From positions 124,001 to 188,000 of the forward strand of contig CAIYJE010000067.1 of NCBI GenBank assembly GCA_903926465.1: 64,000 nucleotides of DNA. The letters are read 5' to 3'. Under the pieces are notes generated by a model. It ran no database searches, had not been told where the DNA came from, and saw only the letters and a program-made list of their open reading frames with translations. Shown one piece after another: positions 26,805 to 37,159 of this stretch. Each line of letters starts with the position of its first letter. Positions within the stretch are counted from its first letter, which is position 1. This DNA is from an uncultured Planctomycetales bacterium. GTDB lineage: Bacteria > Planctomycetota > Planctomycetia > Isosphaerales > Isosphaeraceae. A program made the translations under genes and the position numbers.

Positions 26805-27119
26805 ATGGGGCGACCACGAAATCTCCGAGACATGCGTCAGGAACACGAGGCCGCGGTAGCACGCGGACTGATCTCTGATGAGCCTGGAACTTCCCGCGGT
26901 TCCCGTAACCCTTCGCTGACTCCCAAAACTCGGCCAGCTCCCGCGGCGGCCCCTCAGCGCATGAAACTGGTCTGGCAAGTTTGCGATATTGGTGGCCGAA
27001 CCGTGGCCAGCTACGGCTACACCGATAAAGCCGACGCCGAGGCGCACGCGGCTCGGCTCAAGACCCAGGGCAAAGGAAACCACTTCGTTCGATCCGAAAA
27101 AGTGCCCATGGAAAAATGA
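26805..27119 (+). CDS. Small basic hypothetical protein
   Basis: 104 residues, basic, soluble. N-terminal MGRPRNLRDMRQEHEAAVARGL is helical and charged; a Pro/Ser-rich linker (28-52) precedes a compact C-terminal part (LVWQVCDIGGRTVASYGY followed by a helix DKADAEAHAARLKT and NHFVRSEKVPME), which reads like a small beta-alpha-beta unit. I do not recognise the family. GGGG(A)ACTGAACC precedes the ATG and codon use matches the neighbours, so it is probably expressed. Confidence 0.6.
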   Translation: MGRPRNLRDMRQEHEAAVARGLISDEPGTSRGSRNPSLTPKTRPAPAAAPQRMKLVWQVCDIGGRTVASYGYTDKADAEAHAARLKTQGKGNHFVRSEKVPMEK

Positions 27120-27143
27120 GACTTTCGCAACCCGGAGGCTCGC

Positions 27144-27980
27144 CTAGCACTTTCCGGTCTGTTCCAGGGTTTTCTGAGGTTCGTCACTGACGTAATTCGG
27201 TTGCCAGTTTTTTAACAGATGGTCAAATGGCCAGGAAAGCCAGGTGGCGGTTTTGGCCAAGACCCAGGCCCGCCAGGTGGGGAACCAGATCACAGACCGC
27301 CGATCCAGGCCCGCCAGAATTCCCCGCACCACACGTTCGGTTGGTTCTGCCGCACGCTCACGGCGCAAGGTGGCATGCCGCCCAGCCGCAACACTCGCAA
27401 ATTCACTGGCCGTCCGTCCTGGGCAAGCCGCCCACACCCGAACCCCCGTCCCATGCACCTCCCCCTGAAGTGATCTCACTAGCCCCAGCACCGCGTGTTT
27501 GGTGGCCACGTACACCGAAGATTCAGGGATTCCGAACACGCCCAAGACCGAGGCTATCTGCACGATCTGGCCTTGGCCCCTGGCCGTCATCGAGCCGAGC
27601 GCCATGCGTGTGAGATCAATCAACGCAATCACGTTGGTTTCAACTTCCCGCTCAAGGCTTTCCAAACTCTGGCCTTTCAGAGGGCCGTAATAGCCAAGCC
27701 CAGCATTGTTAAATAAAACCTCACAGCCGCCAGGCAACTGTTCGGCCTGGTTCCACAGTTCCGCTCGAAAGGCGGAATCATTCAGATCTCCGGCACTGGT
27801 TCGGACCAGCCCAGCAGGGCACTCGGAGACTAACTCCTGAAGCCGGTCGGCCCGGCGGGCCGTTGCCAGCACCACGGTCCCATGATCCCTCGTCAACTGA
27901 TGGACCAGCTCACGGCCAATTCCCGCAGAGGCTCCCGTGACAAGGGCTGTCCTGGGTCGAGGCTTTGAAGGCATGTCCAT
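27144..27980 (-). CDS. Short-chain dehydrogenase/reductase
   Basis: A 278-residue classical SDR: TGASAGIG (15-22) binds the NAD(P) cofactor, NNAGLGYYG (about 91-99) is the structural NNAG motif, and the catalytic S...YVATK (YxxxK near 160) is present. The C-terminal ~50 residues contain a hydrophobic helix (WRAWVLAKTATWLSWPF) that may associate with membrane. Substrate unknown. It converges on the small hypothetical gene and is divergent from ilvB. Confidence 0.9.
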   Translation of the reverse strand: MDMPSKPRPRTALVTGASAGIGRELVHQLTRDHGTVVLATARRADRLQELVSECPAGLVRTSAGDLNDSAFRAELWNQAEQLPGGCEVLFNNAGLGYYGPLKGQSLESLEREVETNVIALIDLTRMALGSMTARGQGQIVQIASVLGVFGIPESSVYVATKHAVLGLVRSLQGEVHGTGVRVWAACPGRTASEFASVAAGRHATLRRERAAEPTERVVRGILAGLDRRSVIWFPTWRAWVLAKTATWLSWPFDHLLKNWQPNYVSDEPQKTLEQTGKC

Positions 27981-28175
27981 TTCCTGTGAAGATCATCGGA
28001 ATATGAGCGTTTTACCGGATGGTTTTGAGCTGCGCACGGAAGGTCCAAAAAACCTGTTCACCAGATCGTCGCAGTTTGGTTGTCGATCATCCAACCTATG
28101 GCGTAGAATATCGTGCTGCGGTTAACCGTGCTCGGTTGCCCTCACTTTTTTCCTTTACGTTTCGAGGATGTTCTT

Positions 28176-29954
28176 GTGTCCACTACCGACCGCCTTGCTG
28201 AGTCGCTGAGCCAGAGCCATTGGACGCCCAAGACCGGCGCTGAGGTGCTGGTAGCGAGTCTTGTACGGCACGGGGTGGAGGTGGTCTTCGCCTACCCGGG
28301 CGGTGCGAGTATGCCGATGCACCAGGCTCTGACCCGGGTCCGAGATAAGGTGCGCACCATTCTGCCCAGGCACGAACAGGGGGGGATCTTTGCAGCTGAG
28401 GGGTATGCTCGGGTCACGGGCCGGACGGGGATTGTCATGGCAACCTCTGGTCCTGGCGCTTTGAACCTGGTGACCGGTCTGGCCGATGCCAAGCTGGATA
28501 GTCTGCCCATTATCGCAATCACCGGTCAGGTCCCAACCAAGGTGATTGGTACCGATGCGTTTCAGGAAACGCCGATGGTCGAGGTCTGCCGGGCCATCAC
28601 CAAGCACCATTACCTGGTCCAGAACGCTCGAGACATTCCCAGAATTGTCAAAGAGGCGTTTCACATTGCCAATTCCGGTCGACCTGGCCCGGTTCTGATC
28701 GATGTTCCCAAGGACATTCAGAATACGCTGGTGCCCAACGCCGATCTCGATCCGCCGATGGATCTGCCCGGCTATCGACTGCCGAGTCCACCTCGGACCG
28801 AGGTGATTGACGAGGTTGTGGCGGCCATCCGCCAGAGCAAGCGTCCGATCATTTATTGTGGTGGCGGCATCACCTCCATGGACGCTGGTCACGAAATTCG
28901 GGAACTTGCCGAGAAGGCTGGCATTCCGGTGGCCATGACCTTGCAGGGGTTGGGTGCGATCCCCAGTGATCATTACCTCTCGCTGGGCATGCTGGGGATG
29001 CATGGCACGGTTTACGCAAACAATGCGGTCAACGAGGCCGACCTGCTGCTGGCCCTTGGGGTTCGGTTTGATGACCGGGTAACCGGCAAGCTCTCCGAGT
29101 TTGCCAAGCACGGCCGGATTGTTCACGTAGACATCGACCCGTCCGAGATCAACAAGAACAAAACCGCGAACATCGAAGTGCATAGTGATGTGAAGTCATT
29201 CCTGACCGCGCTGCTGCCGAAGGTTGAGCCGAGCGACTCCGGCGATTGGCTTCGCCAGGTCGATGCCTGGCGCGCCAGCGACCCAATGACCTACGACCAG
29301 CGTGATGACGCGATCATGCCGCAGTATGTCCTTGATCAGTTCTCAAAGCTGGCCAAGGGGAACTTCCTGATGACCACCGGCGTGGGCCAGCATCAGATGT
29401 GGGCCGCGCAGTGGACTAACTTCCAGAGGCCCCGAACCTGGGTAACCTCGGGTGGGCTGGGTTCGATGGGCTTTGGTCTGCCGGCCGCCATGGGAGTTCA
29501 GGCGGCTTTCCCAGACGCGCTGGTGGTGGATGTTGACGGTGACGGTAGTTTTGTCATGAACATCCAGGAACTGGCCACGGTCTTCTGTGAAAAGCTTCCG
29601 GTCAAGGTGATCCTCCTCAATAACCAGCACCTGGGCATGGTGGTCCAGTGGGAAGATCGGTTCCATGCCGGCAACCGCGCCCATACCTACCTGGGACCCG
29701 TGGATCATCCTGAGGCCATTGGTGAAGGTTCTGGTGCTCTGCCGGAAGTCACCTATCCAGACTTCGTGACGATTGCCAAGGGCTTTGGAATTGCGGCTCG
29801 CCAGATCCGCAAGAAGTCCGAAGTCATCGACGCGCTCAAAGAGATGATCGCTCATCCCGGGGCCTACGTGCTGGACATCATGGTGCCTTACCAGGAACAC
29901 GTTCTGCCGATGATTCCTGCAGGCGGTACCTACAAAGACATCATCAAGAGCTGA
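28176..29954 (+). CDS. ilvB: Acetolactate synthase, large (catalytic) subunit
   Basis: A 592-residue thiamine-diphosphate enzyme making 2-acetolactate or 2-aceto-2-hydroxybutyrate, the first common step of branched-chain amino acid synthesis. Features: [13 protein letters not shown] with the catalytic glutamate region [17 protein letters not shown], an FAD-associated middle domain, and the C-terminal ThDP motif GDGSFVMN...[11 protein letters not shown] 28176 is the chosen start because GAGGATG precedes it and the product then begins at a normal distance from the conserved domain; an upstream in-frame ATG would add 21 unlikely residues. No small subunit gene (ilvN) or ilvC follows; ilvD lies 1.7 kb away on the other strand. 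Confidence 0.95.
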   Translation: MSTTDRLAESLSQSHWTPKTGAEVLVASLVRHGVEVVFAYPGGASMPMHQALTRVRDKVRTILPRHEQGGIFAAEGYARVTGRTGIVMATSGPGALNLVTGLADAKLDSLPIIAITGQVPTKVIGTDAFQETPMVEVCRAITKHHYLVQNARDIPRIVKEAFHIANSGRPGPVLIDVPKDIQNTLVPNADLDPPMDLPGYRLPSPPRTEVIDEVVAAIRQSKRPIIYCGGGITSMDAGHEIRELAEKAGIPVAMTLQGLGAIPSDHYLSLGMLGMHGTVYANNAVNEADLLLALGVRFDDRVTGKLSEFAKHGRIVHVDIDPSEINKNKTANIEVHSDVKSFLTALLPKVEPSDSGDWLRQVDAWRASDPMTYDQRDDAIMPQYVLDQFSKLAKGNFLMTTGVGQHQMWAAQWTNFQRPRTWVTSGGLGSMGFGLPAAMGVQAAFPDALVVDVDGDGSFVMNIQELATVFCEKLPVKVILLNNQHLGMVVQWEDRFHAGNRAHTYLGPVDHPEAIGEGSGALPEVTYPDFVTIAKGFGIAARQIRKKSEVIDALKEMIAHPGAYVLDIMVPYQEHVLPMIPAGGTYKDIIKS

Positions 29955-29983
29955 GCGTTCTCGGTTTCTTGTGGGCAACTTTT

Positions 29984-30031
29984 CCACCTTGGTTCGATGT
30001 TGGAAGACTTCGGACCAAGGTGGTTTCGTTT
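29984..30031 (+). terminator. Intrinsic terminator after ilvB
   Basis: CCACCTTGGT / ACCAAGGTGG stem (29984-29993 with 30014-30023) followed by TTTCGTTT, 30 nt beyond the ilvB stop. Confidence 0.6.
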
Positions 30032-30106
30032 ATGGCTCTGGTAGGTGGCTCTCGACTTGCGGTGAGGTCTTGGGTCGTACGTTTTCAGAAGGGATTCGGA
30101 TTGGAG

Positions 30107-31384
30107 ATGGTAGGAACGGATCCCCGTCATGATCCCTACGAGGCGCTGAGATCGCCTGGTTTCCGGCGGTTGTTGAGCGGATCGATGCTGGCCACGATTG
30201 CCGCCGAGATTCAGACGGTGGCGTTGGGCTGGGAGATCCTGAGACGTACGAATTCACCCTTTGCACTCGGCTTGGTGGGCCTGGTGCAGGTGGCTCCCGT
30301 GATTTTGCTTTCTCTGCCTGCTGGCCACATCGCTGACCAGTTTCCACCGCAGCGCATTCTGATGGCTGCGCAACTGACAACCGCACTGATGTCGCTGGCG
30401 ATTGCCGGTTGTTGTGCCATCGGTTCGCCCGTTTCCTGGATCTACGTTTTTCTGGCGATCTCAGCATGTGCCACGGCCATGGCGTTACCTTCGCGGTCTT
30501 CGCTACTGCCACGCGTGGTACCCATGCAGGCGTTTGCGAATGCAGTGAGCTGGCGCACCTCTGGCTGGCAACTTGCGGCGATTGCCGGGCCGGGCCTGGG
30601 CGGGATCGGGCTGGCCCTGGTTACCACAGTGGTGCCACTGATCCTGATCTCATCCAGCCTCTTCATTGTAGTGGCGTTTATCTTGGGCGGGATTCGGCCT
30701 CGCGAAGTTGAAACCAGACGAGAGCCAATGAGCATTCAATCGCTACTGGCGGGAGCCCGATTTGTGCGCTCGGATTCCCGGATCTTGGGTGCGATCACGC
30801 TGGACCTGTTCGCGGTACTGCTGGGTGGGGCGACCGCGCTCTTGCCTTTATTTGCTCGTGACATTCTGGATGTCGGCCGGATGGGGCTGGGATGGCTGCG
30901 TGCTGCACCGCCGCTGGGCGCCACCATCATGGCGCTGGTCATGGTTCACCGGCCGCCGTTAAAGCGGCCTGGTCGGGTACTCTTGTTCTGTGTCGCAGGC
31001 TTTGGTGCGGCAACGATCGTCTTTGGTCTATCCAGGAACCCAATCCTCTCGTTTGCCATGCTCATGCTCACCGGCGCGTTTGACAACATCAGCGTCGTGA
31101 TTCGGGGCACGCTGGTGCAACTGTTAACGCCAGACGCCATGCGCGGTCGGGTGGCGGCTGTTAACAGCGTGTTTGTGTCGCTCTCCAATGAGTTTGGGGC
31201 GTTCGAGTCGGGCCTGACAGCTTCGTTGTGGGGGCCGGTCGGATCTGTGGTTGCTGGAGGCTTTGGCTGCCTTGGTGTGGTGCTGGGCGCCACAATCTTT
31301 GCCCCAAGCCTGCGTGATATTGGGCCGCTGGTTTCAGAGGCTGAGCGGCAGAAAGATCTGCGGCCAGCCGCGAAAACCGGTTGA
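30107..31384 (+). CDS. MFS exporter (EntS-like, MFS_3 group)
   Basis: About 425 residues with roughly 11-12 transmembrane helices. The opening (DPYEALRSPGFRRLLSGSML, then QTVALGWEIL) and the A-loop LPAGHIADQFPPQRIL are characteristic of the enterobactin-exporter-like MFS group. It probably exports a small molecule; the substrate is unknown. ATG 30107 is preferred; TTG 30101 is equally possible and an earlier ATG at 29969 would lie in the ilvB terminator. Separated from ilvB by that terminator, so transcribed on its own. Confidence 0.85.
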   Translation: MVGTDPRHDPYEALRSPGFRRLLSGSMLATIAAEIQTVALGWEILRRTNSPFALGLVGLVQVAPVILLSLPAGHIADQFPPQRILMAAQLTTALMSLAIAGCCAIGSPVSWIYVFLAISACATAMALPSRSSLLPRVVPMQAFANAVSWRTSGWQLAAIAGPGLGGIGLALVTTVVPLILISSSLFIVVAFILGGIRPREVETRREPMSIQSLLAGARFVRSDSRILGAITLDLFAVLLGGATALLPLFARDILDVGRMGLGWLRAAPPLGATIMALVMVHRPPLKRPGRVLLFCVAGFGAATIVFGLSRNPILSFAMLMLTGAFDNISVVIRGTLVQLLTPDAMRGRVAAVNSVFVSLSNEFGAFESGLTASLWGPVGSVVAGGFGCLGVVLGATIFAPSLRDIGPLVSEAERQKDLRPAAKTG

Positions 31385-31568
31385 CGAAGCTCGATCGGTT
31401 CACGATTGGCTTGGGTACAAATCAACCCCCAAGAGCTAGCCGAGGACGGCTGTTTTGCAGGTGAATAATAATTGTGAACCGCTATAGATAAGCCGATTTT
31501 ATATGCGGGTAGAATGCGTCAGTAAGCAATCTCAGTTGTGAGCTGAACTCACAGGCTGTGCATCAACG

Positions 31569-31604
31569 AAAACAGCCCATCCAGATGTCTGGACGGGCCG
31601 TTTT
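31569..31604. terminator. Bidirectional terminator between the MFS gene and ilvD
   Basis: AAAAC-GCCC-TCCAGA / TCTGGA-GGGC-GTTTT hairpin with single mismatches, with T-runs on both strands, between convergent genes. The rest of the 31385-31686 gap shows nothing else. Confidence 0.75.
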
Positions 31605-31686
31605 GATAAGCCATGATGGGAGGCCTGGGAGTGGTGATTGCTGGAAACAGAAATTGCCAGCTCCCAGGTCGGTTGCCTTGGCGGCG

Positions 31687-33366
31687 TCAGACAGGGCGAG
31701 TGATGGCCCCTTCGCTGGCGCTTGAAACCAGGCAAGCGTACTTGGCGAACACGCCGGAGGTGTACCGGGGAGCGCGAGGTTTCCAGTTACTCAGGCGGCG
31801 GCTGATCTCATCGGCGCTAATGAGAACGTCGAGCTTGCGGCCACCGATATCGAAGCGGATGCGGTCGCCTTCATGAACCACGGCAATGGGGCCCCCTTTG
31901 AACGCTTCAGGGGCAATGTGGCCGGCCATGAGCCCCCGGGTGGCACCGCTGAACCGACCGTCTGTGAGCAGTGCGACCGATTCTCCGAGCCCGGCACCAA
32001 CGAGTGCCGCGGTCACTCCCAGCATCTCACGCATGCCTGGGCCGCCCGCCGGCCCTTCGTAGCGAATCACAATCACGTCGCCAGGCTCAATGGCGCCGGC
32101 GACCACGGCCTTCATGGCATCTTCTTCGCATTCAAACACCCGTGCTGGGCCTTCGTGCACAATTCGCTCGTGGCCGACCAGTTTGACAACGCAACCTTCG
32201 GGGCTGAGGTTGCCATGCATGATCGCCAGGCCGCCGGTCTTCTTCACGGGGTTGGCAAGCGTATGCACCACGTCTTGACCCGGTTCCTCGGTGGCCGAGG
32301 CACATTCTTCGGCCAAGGTGTGGCCGGTGGGCGTCATTTGCGAGCCGTCAATTTTGCCACCGGCGATCAGACGCGAGGCGACCAGCCTGGTTCCGCCGGC
32401 CCGGTCCATATCCGCAGCCACATACTTGCCGCCCGGCTTGAGGTCGGCCAGCACGGGGGTCCGTTCGCAAATCCCGTCGAAGTCGTCGATATTCAGGGGC
32501 ACACCGGCCTCGCGGGCAATGGCCAGCAAGTGCAGCACGGCGTTGGTAGATCCACCGGTGGCGGCCACGCCAGCAATGGCGTTGTCGAATGCCAGGCGGG
32601 TCAGGATCTTCTTGGGCAAGAGTCCACGCCTGAGCTGATCAACGACCGTTTTGCCAGCTTCGAACGCGGCCTTCTGCTTCCGTTCGTCGGTGGCTGGTGG
32701 GCTGGCGCTTCCCATGGGCGAAAGCCCGAGGAATTCGAGAGCCAAGGCCATGGTGTTGGCGGTGAATTGACCGCCGCATGCACCTGCGCCGGGGCAGGCC
32801 ACGTTTTCGAGTTCGAGCAGGTCGGCGTCGGTGATCTTACCGCGGGCGTGGGCTCCCACGGCTTCGAAGACATCCTGAATGGTCACGTCTTTGCCGTGAT
32901 ACTTGCCAGGCGCAATCGAGCCTCCGTAAAGGACCAGGCCTGGCACGTCTAGCCGGATCAGGCCCATCGCGCAGCCGGGAATCGTCTTATCGCAGGCGGA
33001 CAGACCGATAACCGCGTCAAAGTAATACGCCCGGCCGGTCAGTTCGATGGAGTCGGCGATGACTTCGCGGCTGATGAGGCTCGCCTTCATCCCTTCGGTC
33101 CCCATGGTGATCCCGTCACTGATCGCCACGGTGTTGAATTCCATTGGCGTGCCGCCGGCCTCACGAATGCCGGCCTTCACATGCTCGGCGAGTTCGCGAA
33201 GGTGGTAGTTGCAGGGCATTGCCTCGATCCAGGTGTTGGCAACACCGATAATTGGCTTGGAGAGCGCCTCATCGTCAAAACCGATGGCCTTGAAGTAGGA
33301 TCGCGCTGGGGCACGTTCCGGTCCGTCGATCAGGTGGCGGCTACGGTGGCGAACGTCAAAAGACAT
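31687..33366 (-). CDS. ilvD: Dihydroxy-acid dehydratase
   Basis: A 559-residue IlvD/Edd-family enzyme dehydrating 2,3-dihydroxy acids to 2-keto acids, the third common step of isoleucine/valine synthesis. Iron-sulfur ligands are visible as C52 (MPCNYH), C125 ([10 protein letters not shown]) and C197 ([11 protein letters not shown]). The C-terminal [20 protein letters not shown] is the family signature. Full length, cytosolic. It converges on the MFS gene; ilvB is 1.7 kb away, so the pathway genes are near but not in one operon. Edd/dehydratase alternatives are unlikely given the exact motifs and length. Confidence 0.95.
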   Translation of the reverse strand: MSFDVRHRSRHLIDGPERAPARSYFKAIGFDDEALSKPIIGVANTWIEAMPCNYHLRELAEHVKAGIREAGGTPMEFNTVAISDGITMGTEGMKASLISREVIADSIELTGRAYYFDAVIGLSACDKTIPGCAMGLIRLDVPGLVLYGGSIAPGKYHGKDVTIQDVFEAVGAHARGKITDADLLELENVACPGAGACGGQFTANTMALALEFLGLSPMGSASPPATDERKQKAAFEAGKTVVDQLRRGLLPKKILTRLAFDNAIAGVAATGGSTNAVLHLLAIAREAGVPLNIDDFDGICERTPVLADLKPGGKYVAADMDRAGGTRLVASRLIAGGKIDGSQMTPTGHTLAEECASATEEPGQDVVHTLANPVKKTGGLAIMHGNLSPEGCVVKLVGHERIVHEGPARVFECEEDAMKAVVAGAIEPGDVIVIRYEGPAGGPGMREMLGVTAALVGAGLGESVALLTDGRFSGATRGLMAGHIAPEAFKGGPIAVVHEGDRIRFDIGGRKLDVLISADEISRRLSNWKPRAPRYTSGVFAKYACLVSSASEGAITRPV

Positions 33367-33751
33367 GGGATAACCGTTTGGGCTTGGGTCAGGAAAGGGC
33401 GTCGGATTGTGACGCCTGGGGAACTTGCGGGAGAGCAGTCAGAGCTCCCGGATTTCTACCCTCGTTCGAGCGCACTCAGAGGCTTTGATGGTAGCCCGGT
33501 TTGAGCCGGTTGGCCAGCGATGAGCGGGAACCAGACGCACTGTCGGCCAGAATTGCTCCCTTCCGTGCTGGTGAAAACGGTGGTTCCGGGGTCGTCCCAG
33601 GAAGGAACGACTTTGGGGGCCCGACCAAACGAGGTGGTGCCCTGGTTCGTTTCCGCTGTATGCTTTTTGAAGTTGAACGGAGTTTGGGGGCAGGCGTTGC
33701 GACCGGTTTTGAATGATTTCTGGACTCCAATCCGTTAGCCGGGAACTCAAA
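33367..33751. other. Intergenic region between divergent genes, no gene seen
   Basis: Lies between ilvD (start 33366) and the small membrane protein gene at 33752; should contain both promoters. No RNA gene, repeat or riboswitch recognised. Confidence 0.4.
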
Positions 33752-33925
33752 ATGGTCCGTATTCTGTGTTTGCTTGCCATTTTTGTTGGGGTGGCCATCT
33801 TCTTCGGGGTTTCTCTGGTGCGACGAGCGCAGAGGCCGCCCCGATATGTGCCTGTGCGTGTTGAGGCTCAGCGGCCCCAGGGTGAAACTAGCCAGAGCTT
33901 GAGTGTTGGTGAGCCTGCTCGCTGA
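33752..33925 (+). CDS. Small single-pass membrane protein, hypothetical
   Basis: 57 residues: MVRILCLLAIFVGVAIFFGVSLVRRAQ is one hydrophobic helix followed by positive residues (N-out/C-in by the positive-inside rule), then a polar tail with proline and glutamine. No family recognised. Ribosome-binding site is weak (GGGAAC). It precedes hisS by 132 nt on the same strand. Plausible but not certain. Confidence 0.5.
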   Translation: MVRILCLLAIFVGVAIFFGVSLVRRAQRPPRYVPVRVEAQRPQGETSQSLSVGEPAR

Positions 33926-34057
33926 TTCGCCCGGTCTTGCCGTGAACCAGGGTCGGTCATTGGGATTTCCCGGTGTAGACTCAACTCTCACTGGTGAGCG
34001 TGTGGTAACATACTTGCCCAATTCGCATGGAGATGAGTTAAGAGGGTTCACTGGCCA

Positions 34058-35410
34058 ATGATTGACCCACGTGTAGCGAGTGGACTGCGAGATTTGCCAC
34101 CGGCTCAGGCGGTACCGCGTGAGCGGATGCTCAAGGTTTTGCGCGAGGTTTTCGGCCGGTTTGGTTTTTTGCCCATCGAAACGCCGCACATTGAACGGGT
34201 TGAGGTGCTTACGGGCAAAGGGGCCGGATCTGACGAGGTTTTGCGTCAGATTTTTGACGTGACGAACAAAGGGGGAACGGCCGGCGAACTGGCGCTCCGG
34301 TTTGACCTTACGGTTCCCCTGGCTCGGTTCATTGCAAAGCATGTTGAGCAGCTTGGCACGCCGTTCAAACGCTATGCGATTGGCTCGGTCTTCCGGGGCG
34401 AACGGCCGGCCAAGGGGCGGTTCAGAGAGTTCACCCAGTGTGATTTTGACACGGTCGGTTCAGAGAGTGTGGTTTCGGACGCCGAAACGGCTCAGGTGAT
34501 CCATGATTCCTTGCAGGCGATGGGTGTGCCCTCGTTTGTGATTGCCATCAATAACCGGCGAATCCTGGACGGCCTGCTTGAGACCTTTGGGGTGGAGAGC
34601 CGCAAGGCTGCGGTTTTGCGCTCGCTGGACAAGCTGGCCAAAGTGGGCCGCGAGGCCGTGCTTGCAGGGTTGCATCGTGGCGAGGCGGAAGGTGGAGCGG
34701 GGCTTGCAGAAACTCAAGCGGAAGGGGTACTGCGGTTCGTGGAGTCTGGCCGGGGTGGGTTAGAAGTTCTGGATGCGGTGCAGGGGACCCTGGGTTCGAA
34801 CCCAAGCGCAGCGGCCGGCCTGGAGAACCTCAGGGCGGTTCTGGGGCTTTTGGCCGCCGCTGGCGTGCCTGAAGGACGGGTGGTAGTCGATCTTGGGCTG
34901 GCTCGGGGCCTTGACTACTACACGGGCATTGTCTTTGAGACCACGGTGACCGGCTGGGAGCGGTTCGGGAGCATTGCTTCTGGTGGACGCTATGACAACC
35001 TGGCTTCGCTTTTCACAACCAGGCGGCTGCCAGGTGTTGGGGCGTCGATCGGCCTGGACCGGTTACTGGCCCTGCTTGAAGAGGCCGGCTGGCTTGGCGG
35101 TTCCATTTCCACTGCGCCGGTGCTGGTGGCTCAATTTCCAGGGACCGAGCTGTCGGTGGTATTCTCGGCAGCCGCTCGCCTCCGCACGGCTGGGGTGGGT
35201 GCCGAACTCTTTCCAGAGCCAATCGCCATTGGCAAGCAGATGGGGTATGGCTCAACCCGTGGGCATCGCTTCGGGCTGATCATTGGTCCTGACGAGGCGA
35301 CAGCCGGAGTCTTCAATCTCAGGGACTTGAAGACGCGTCAGGAGCGGAAGGGGCTCCCGCTGGCTGATCTGGAAGCGATTGTGGCGAGCGCACTGAACGA
35401 ACCGGCCTGA
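34058..35410 (+). CDS. hisS: Histidyl-tRNA synthetase
   Basis: A 450-residue class II synthetase charging tRNA-His. Motif 1 region (EVFGRFGFLPIETPHIE), motif 2 (FRGERPAKGRFREFTQCDFD), the histidine-binding motif RGLDYYTGIVFE and motif 3 (GVGASIGLDRLLAL) are present, followed by the anticodon-binding domain (about 355-450). The 'FDLTVPLARF' and 'FTQCDFD' wording resembles the eukaryote/alphaproteobacteria-type HisRS more than the E. coli type. It lies 138 nt before hisZ on the same strand, so tRNA charging and histidine synthesis genes are neighbours. Confidence 0.95.
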   Translation: MIDPRVASGLRDLPPAQAVPRERMLKVLREVFGRFGFLPIETPHIERVEVLTGKGAGSDEVLRQIFDVTNKGGTAGELALRFDLTVPLARFIAKHVEQLGTPFKRYAIGSVFRGERPAKGRFREFTQCDFDTVGSESVVSDAETAQVIHDSLQAMGVPSFVIAINNRRILDGLLETFGVESRKAAVLRSLDKLAKVGREAVLAGLHRGEAEGGAGLAETQAEGVLRFVESGRGGLEVLDAVQGTLGSNPSAAAGLENLRAVLGLLAAAGVPEGRVVVDLGLARGLDYYTGIVFETTVTGWERFGSIASGGRYDNLASLFTTRRLPGVGASIGLDRLLALLEEAGWLGGSISTAPVLVAQFPGTELSVVFSAAARLRTAGVGAELFPEPIAIGKQMGYGSTRGHRFGLIIGPDEATAGVFNLRDLKTRQERKGLPLADLEAIVASALNEPA

Positions 35411-35548
35411 TCCAGGCCGAGCCGAAAGGGCCGCAAGGACTTTTTTGCGAGCAGAGTGGCTGTGCGGACGAGGTTCCGACACTTTGAATCGTGGACTTCC
35501 CATCTTCCTGAGACCGAAATCCTTTGCGAAGGCCGGGCGAACCGTACC

Positions 35549-37159
35549 ATGACCGAGATTGAACGAGCGAGACAGGGTAGACCGACGAATCAGCTTCCCC
35601 AGGAGCGTCGGATACCCGCGCCCCGGGGAACGCGCGATCGATTTCCGGCCGAGCAGAAACGGCTGGAGGCCATCCAGCAACAGCTCCTGCACGAGTTCGC
35701 GAACTCGGGATTTGAGAAGCTGAGCACGCCAGTGCTTGAGTTCACGGAACTTCATGAGCGAAAGAGCGGGGCCGCGATTGTGTCTCGGCTGGTCGAATTG
35801 GCCGACGATCGCGAGGGCCGGCTTTGTCTACGTCCGGAACTGACGGCTGGGGTGGTCCGTGCCTATGCGGCCCAGGACCACACGGTGGAAGTGCCCTGGC
35901 GTGTGAGTGTGGCGGGTCCAGTTTTCCGTTCAGGCCCAGTCAGGCCCGGAGTCGATCGTCAGTTCCAGCAGGTTGGGGTGGAATTGCTGGGCGGCCCTGG
36001 CCCGGTTGCAGATGCTGAGATCATTTCGCTGGCCGATCGTTCCACGCGTGCGCTCGGGCTACCGGGCCCCACCATCCGTATTGGCCATGTGGGGTTAATT
36101 CTGGAAATTCTGGAGCGGTCTGGATTGCCCAAGGCCGCCCAGTCATCACTGGTCGAAATTTTGAGCGAGGCGGCCAGCGAGGGGGCCGATATTCGAGCCG
36201 TCGATCGTTCGCTCAACCAGCTCTCGAACTGGCTTGGGACCGAGTCTGATGACGAAGGGCAGGCGGGGCCGTATGACGGGCATGGCCCGACCCCGGAAAT
36301 TGCCAGGCTTTTTGACCACCTGGTGCCGAATGTCGCAGGCCGACGAACCGGCCCTGAGATCATGCAAAGGATCTACCGAAAGTGGGAACTCCGACGCTCG
36401 CTTCGGGAAGCGCTCGCCAGAATTCACTCCCAGGTAGAGGCGATTGCCAAATTGCGGGGGCCAGCCGCCCGGGTTCTGGTTCAACTGGAGAGCCAGTTCC
36501 AGGAGATGGTGCCAGCCGCGGTCGCTGAACTCCGTCTGCTGGTTGCGCTGCTTCAAGAGTCGGGAACGGACCCGTCGCGGATTGAACTCGATCTTGGGTT
36601 TGGTCGGGGGATTGGTTTCTATTCCGAGATGGTCTTTGAGCTGACCGTGCCAACTGCCGAGGGGCCAATCGAGATTGGTGGTGGCGGCCGTTATGACGGT
36701 CTTTCCCGGGTCTTTGGGTCAGGCCAGGATGACCGTGGCGTTGGCTTTGCGTTTGGTGTGGAACGTCTTGACCGGGCGATGGGTTTACTCAAGGTTTCGA
36801 TCCCAGGTGGGCGTGCCACTACGGGAGGCTGTCTTGTAATGGCCCCTGGACCTTATGTGGCCGAAGCGGCCCGGCTGGTGGTTGACCTGCGGCTCGCTGG
36901 CCGAGGAGTGTGGGAGGACGGTGGTCCGATCATTGGTCCTGAACAGGTTGAGGGCGAGTGTGAGGGTGCGATCAGGCAAGCGCAAACACGTGCGGAACGC
37001 CTGGGGGTATCGACCCTGATTGTGGTGGGTGGACGTCGGATTGATACCCAGTCGGTGCGCTGGTTTCAATCTCAGGAGCGGGGCTGGGCTGAATTGCCGG
37101 CTGCCCCTCCGATTTTCCTTGCCAGTCAGAAAACGGTTGCTGAAGGGGGCCAGGTATGA
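35549..37159 (+). CDS. hisZ: HisZ-like ATP phosphoribosyltransferase regulatory subunit
   Basis: A 536-residue paralogue of histidyl-tRNA synthetase; as HisZ it would regulate HisG. The catalytic-fold motifs are altered: motif 2 is FRSGPVRPGVDRQFQQVGVE, the histidine loop is GRGIGFYSEMVFEL and motif 3 is GVGFAFGVERLDRAM. It is longer than usual HisZ (about 390 aa) because of an insert (around 190-300) and a C-terminal ~100 residues (about 430-530, GCLVMAPGPYVAEAARLVVDL...VSTLIVVGGRRI) that resemble the HisRS anticodon-binding domain. Start ATG 35549 gives a normal N-terminus. Its stop overlaps the hisG ATG (ATGA at 37156). It could alternatively be a second, divergent HisRS. Confidence 0.85.
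   Translation: MTEIERARQGRPTNQLPQERRIPAPRGTRDRFPAEQKRLEAIQQQLLHEFANSGFEKLSTPVLEFTELHERKSGAAIVSRLVELADDREGRLCLRPELTAGVVRAYAAQDHTVEVPWRVSVAGPVFRSGPVRPGVDRQFQQVGVELLGGPGPVADAEIISLADRSTRALGLPGPTIRIGHVGLILEILERSGLPKAAQSSLVEILSEAASEGADIRAVDRSLNQLSNWLGTESDDEGQAGPYDGHGPTPEIARLFDHLVPNVAGRRTGPEIMQRIYRKWELRRSLREALARIHSQVEAIAKLRGPAARVLVQLESQFQEMVPAAVAELRLLVALLQESGTDPSRIELDLGFGRGIGFYSEMVFELTVPTAEGPIEIGGGGRYDGLSRVFGSGQDDRGVGFAFGVERLDRAMGLLKVSIPGGRATTGGCLVMAPGPYVAEAARLVVDLRLAGRGVWEDGGPIIGPEQVEGECEGAIRQAQTRAERLGVSTLIVVGGRRIDTQSVRWFQSQERGWAELPAAPPIFLASQKTVAEGGQV

Noticed and set aside
28155-29183. Long minus-strand open frame (342 codons) antisense to ilvB
   Set aside because: Composition is a mirror of the ilvB codons, with no family signal or ribosome-binding site; ilvB itself has complete motifs.
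31873-32952. Plus-strand open frame (359 codons) antisense to ilvD
   Set aside because: His/Gly-rich shadow of ilvD; no start signal and no recognisable domain.
33476-34342. Minus-strand frame (288 codons) over the hisS 5' region
   Set aside because: Low-complexity, no domain, and overlaps the well-supported hisS start.
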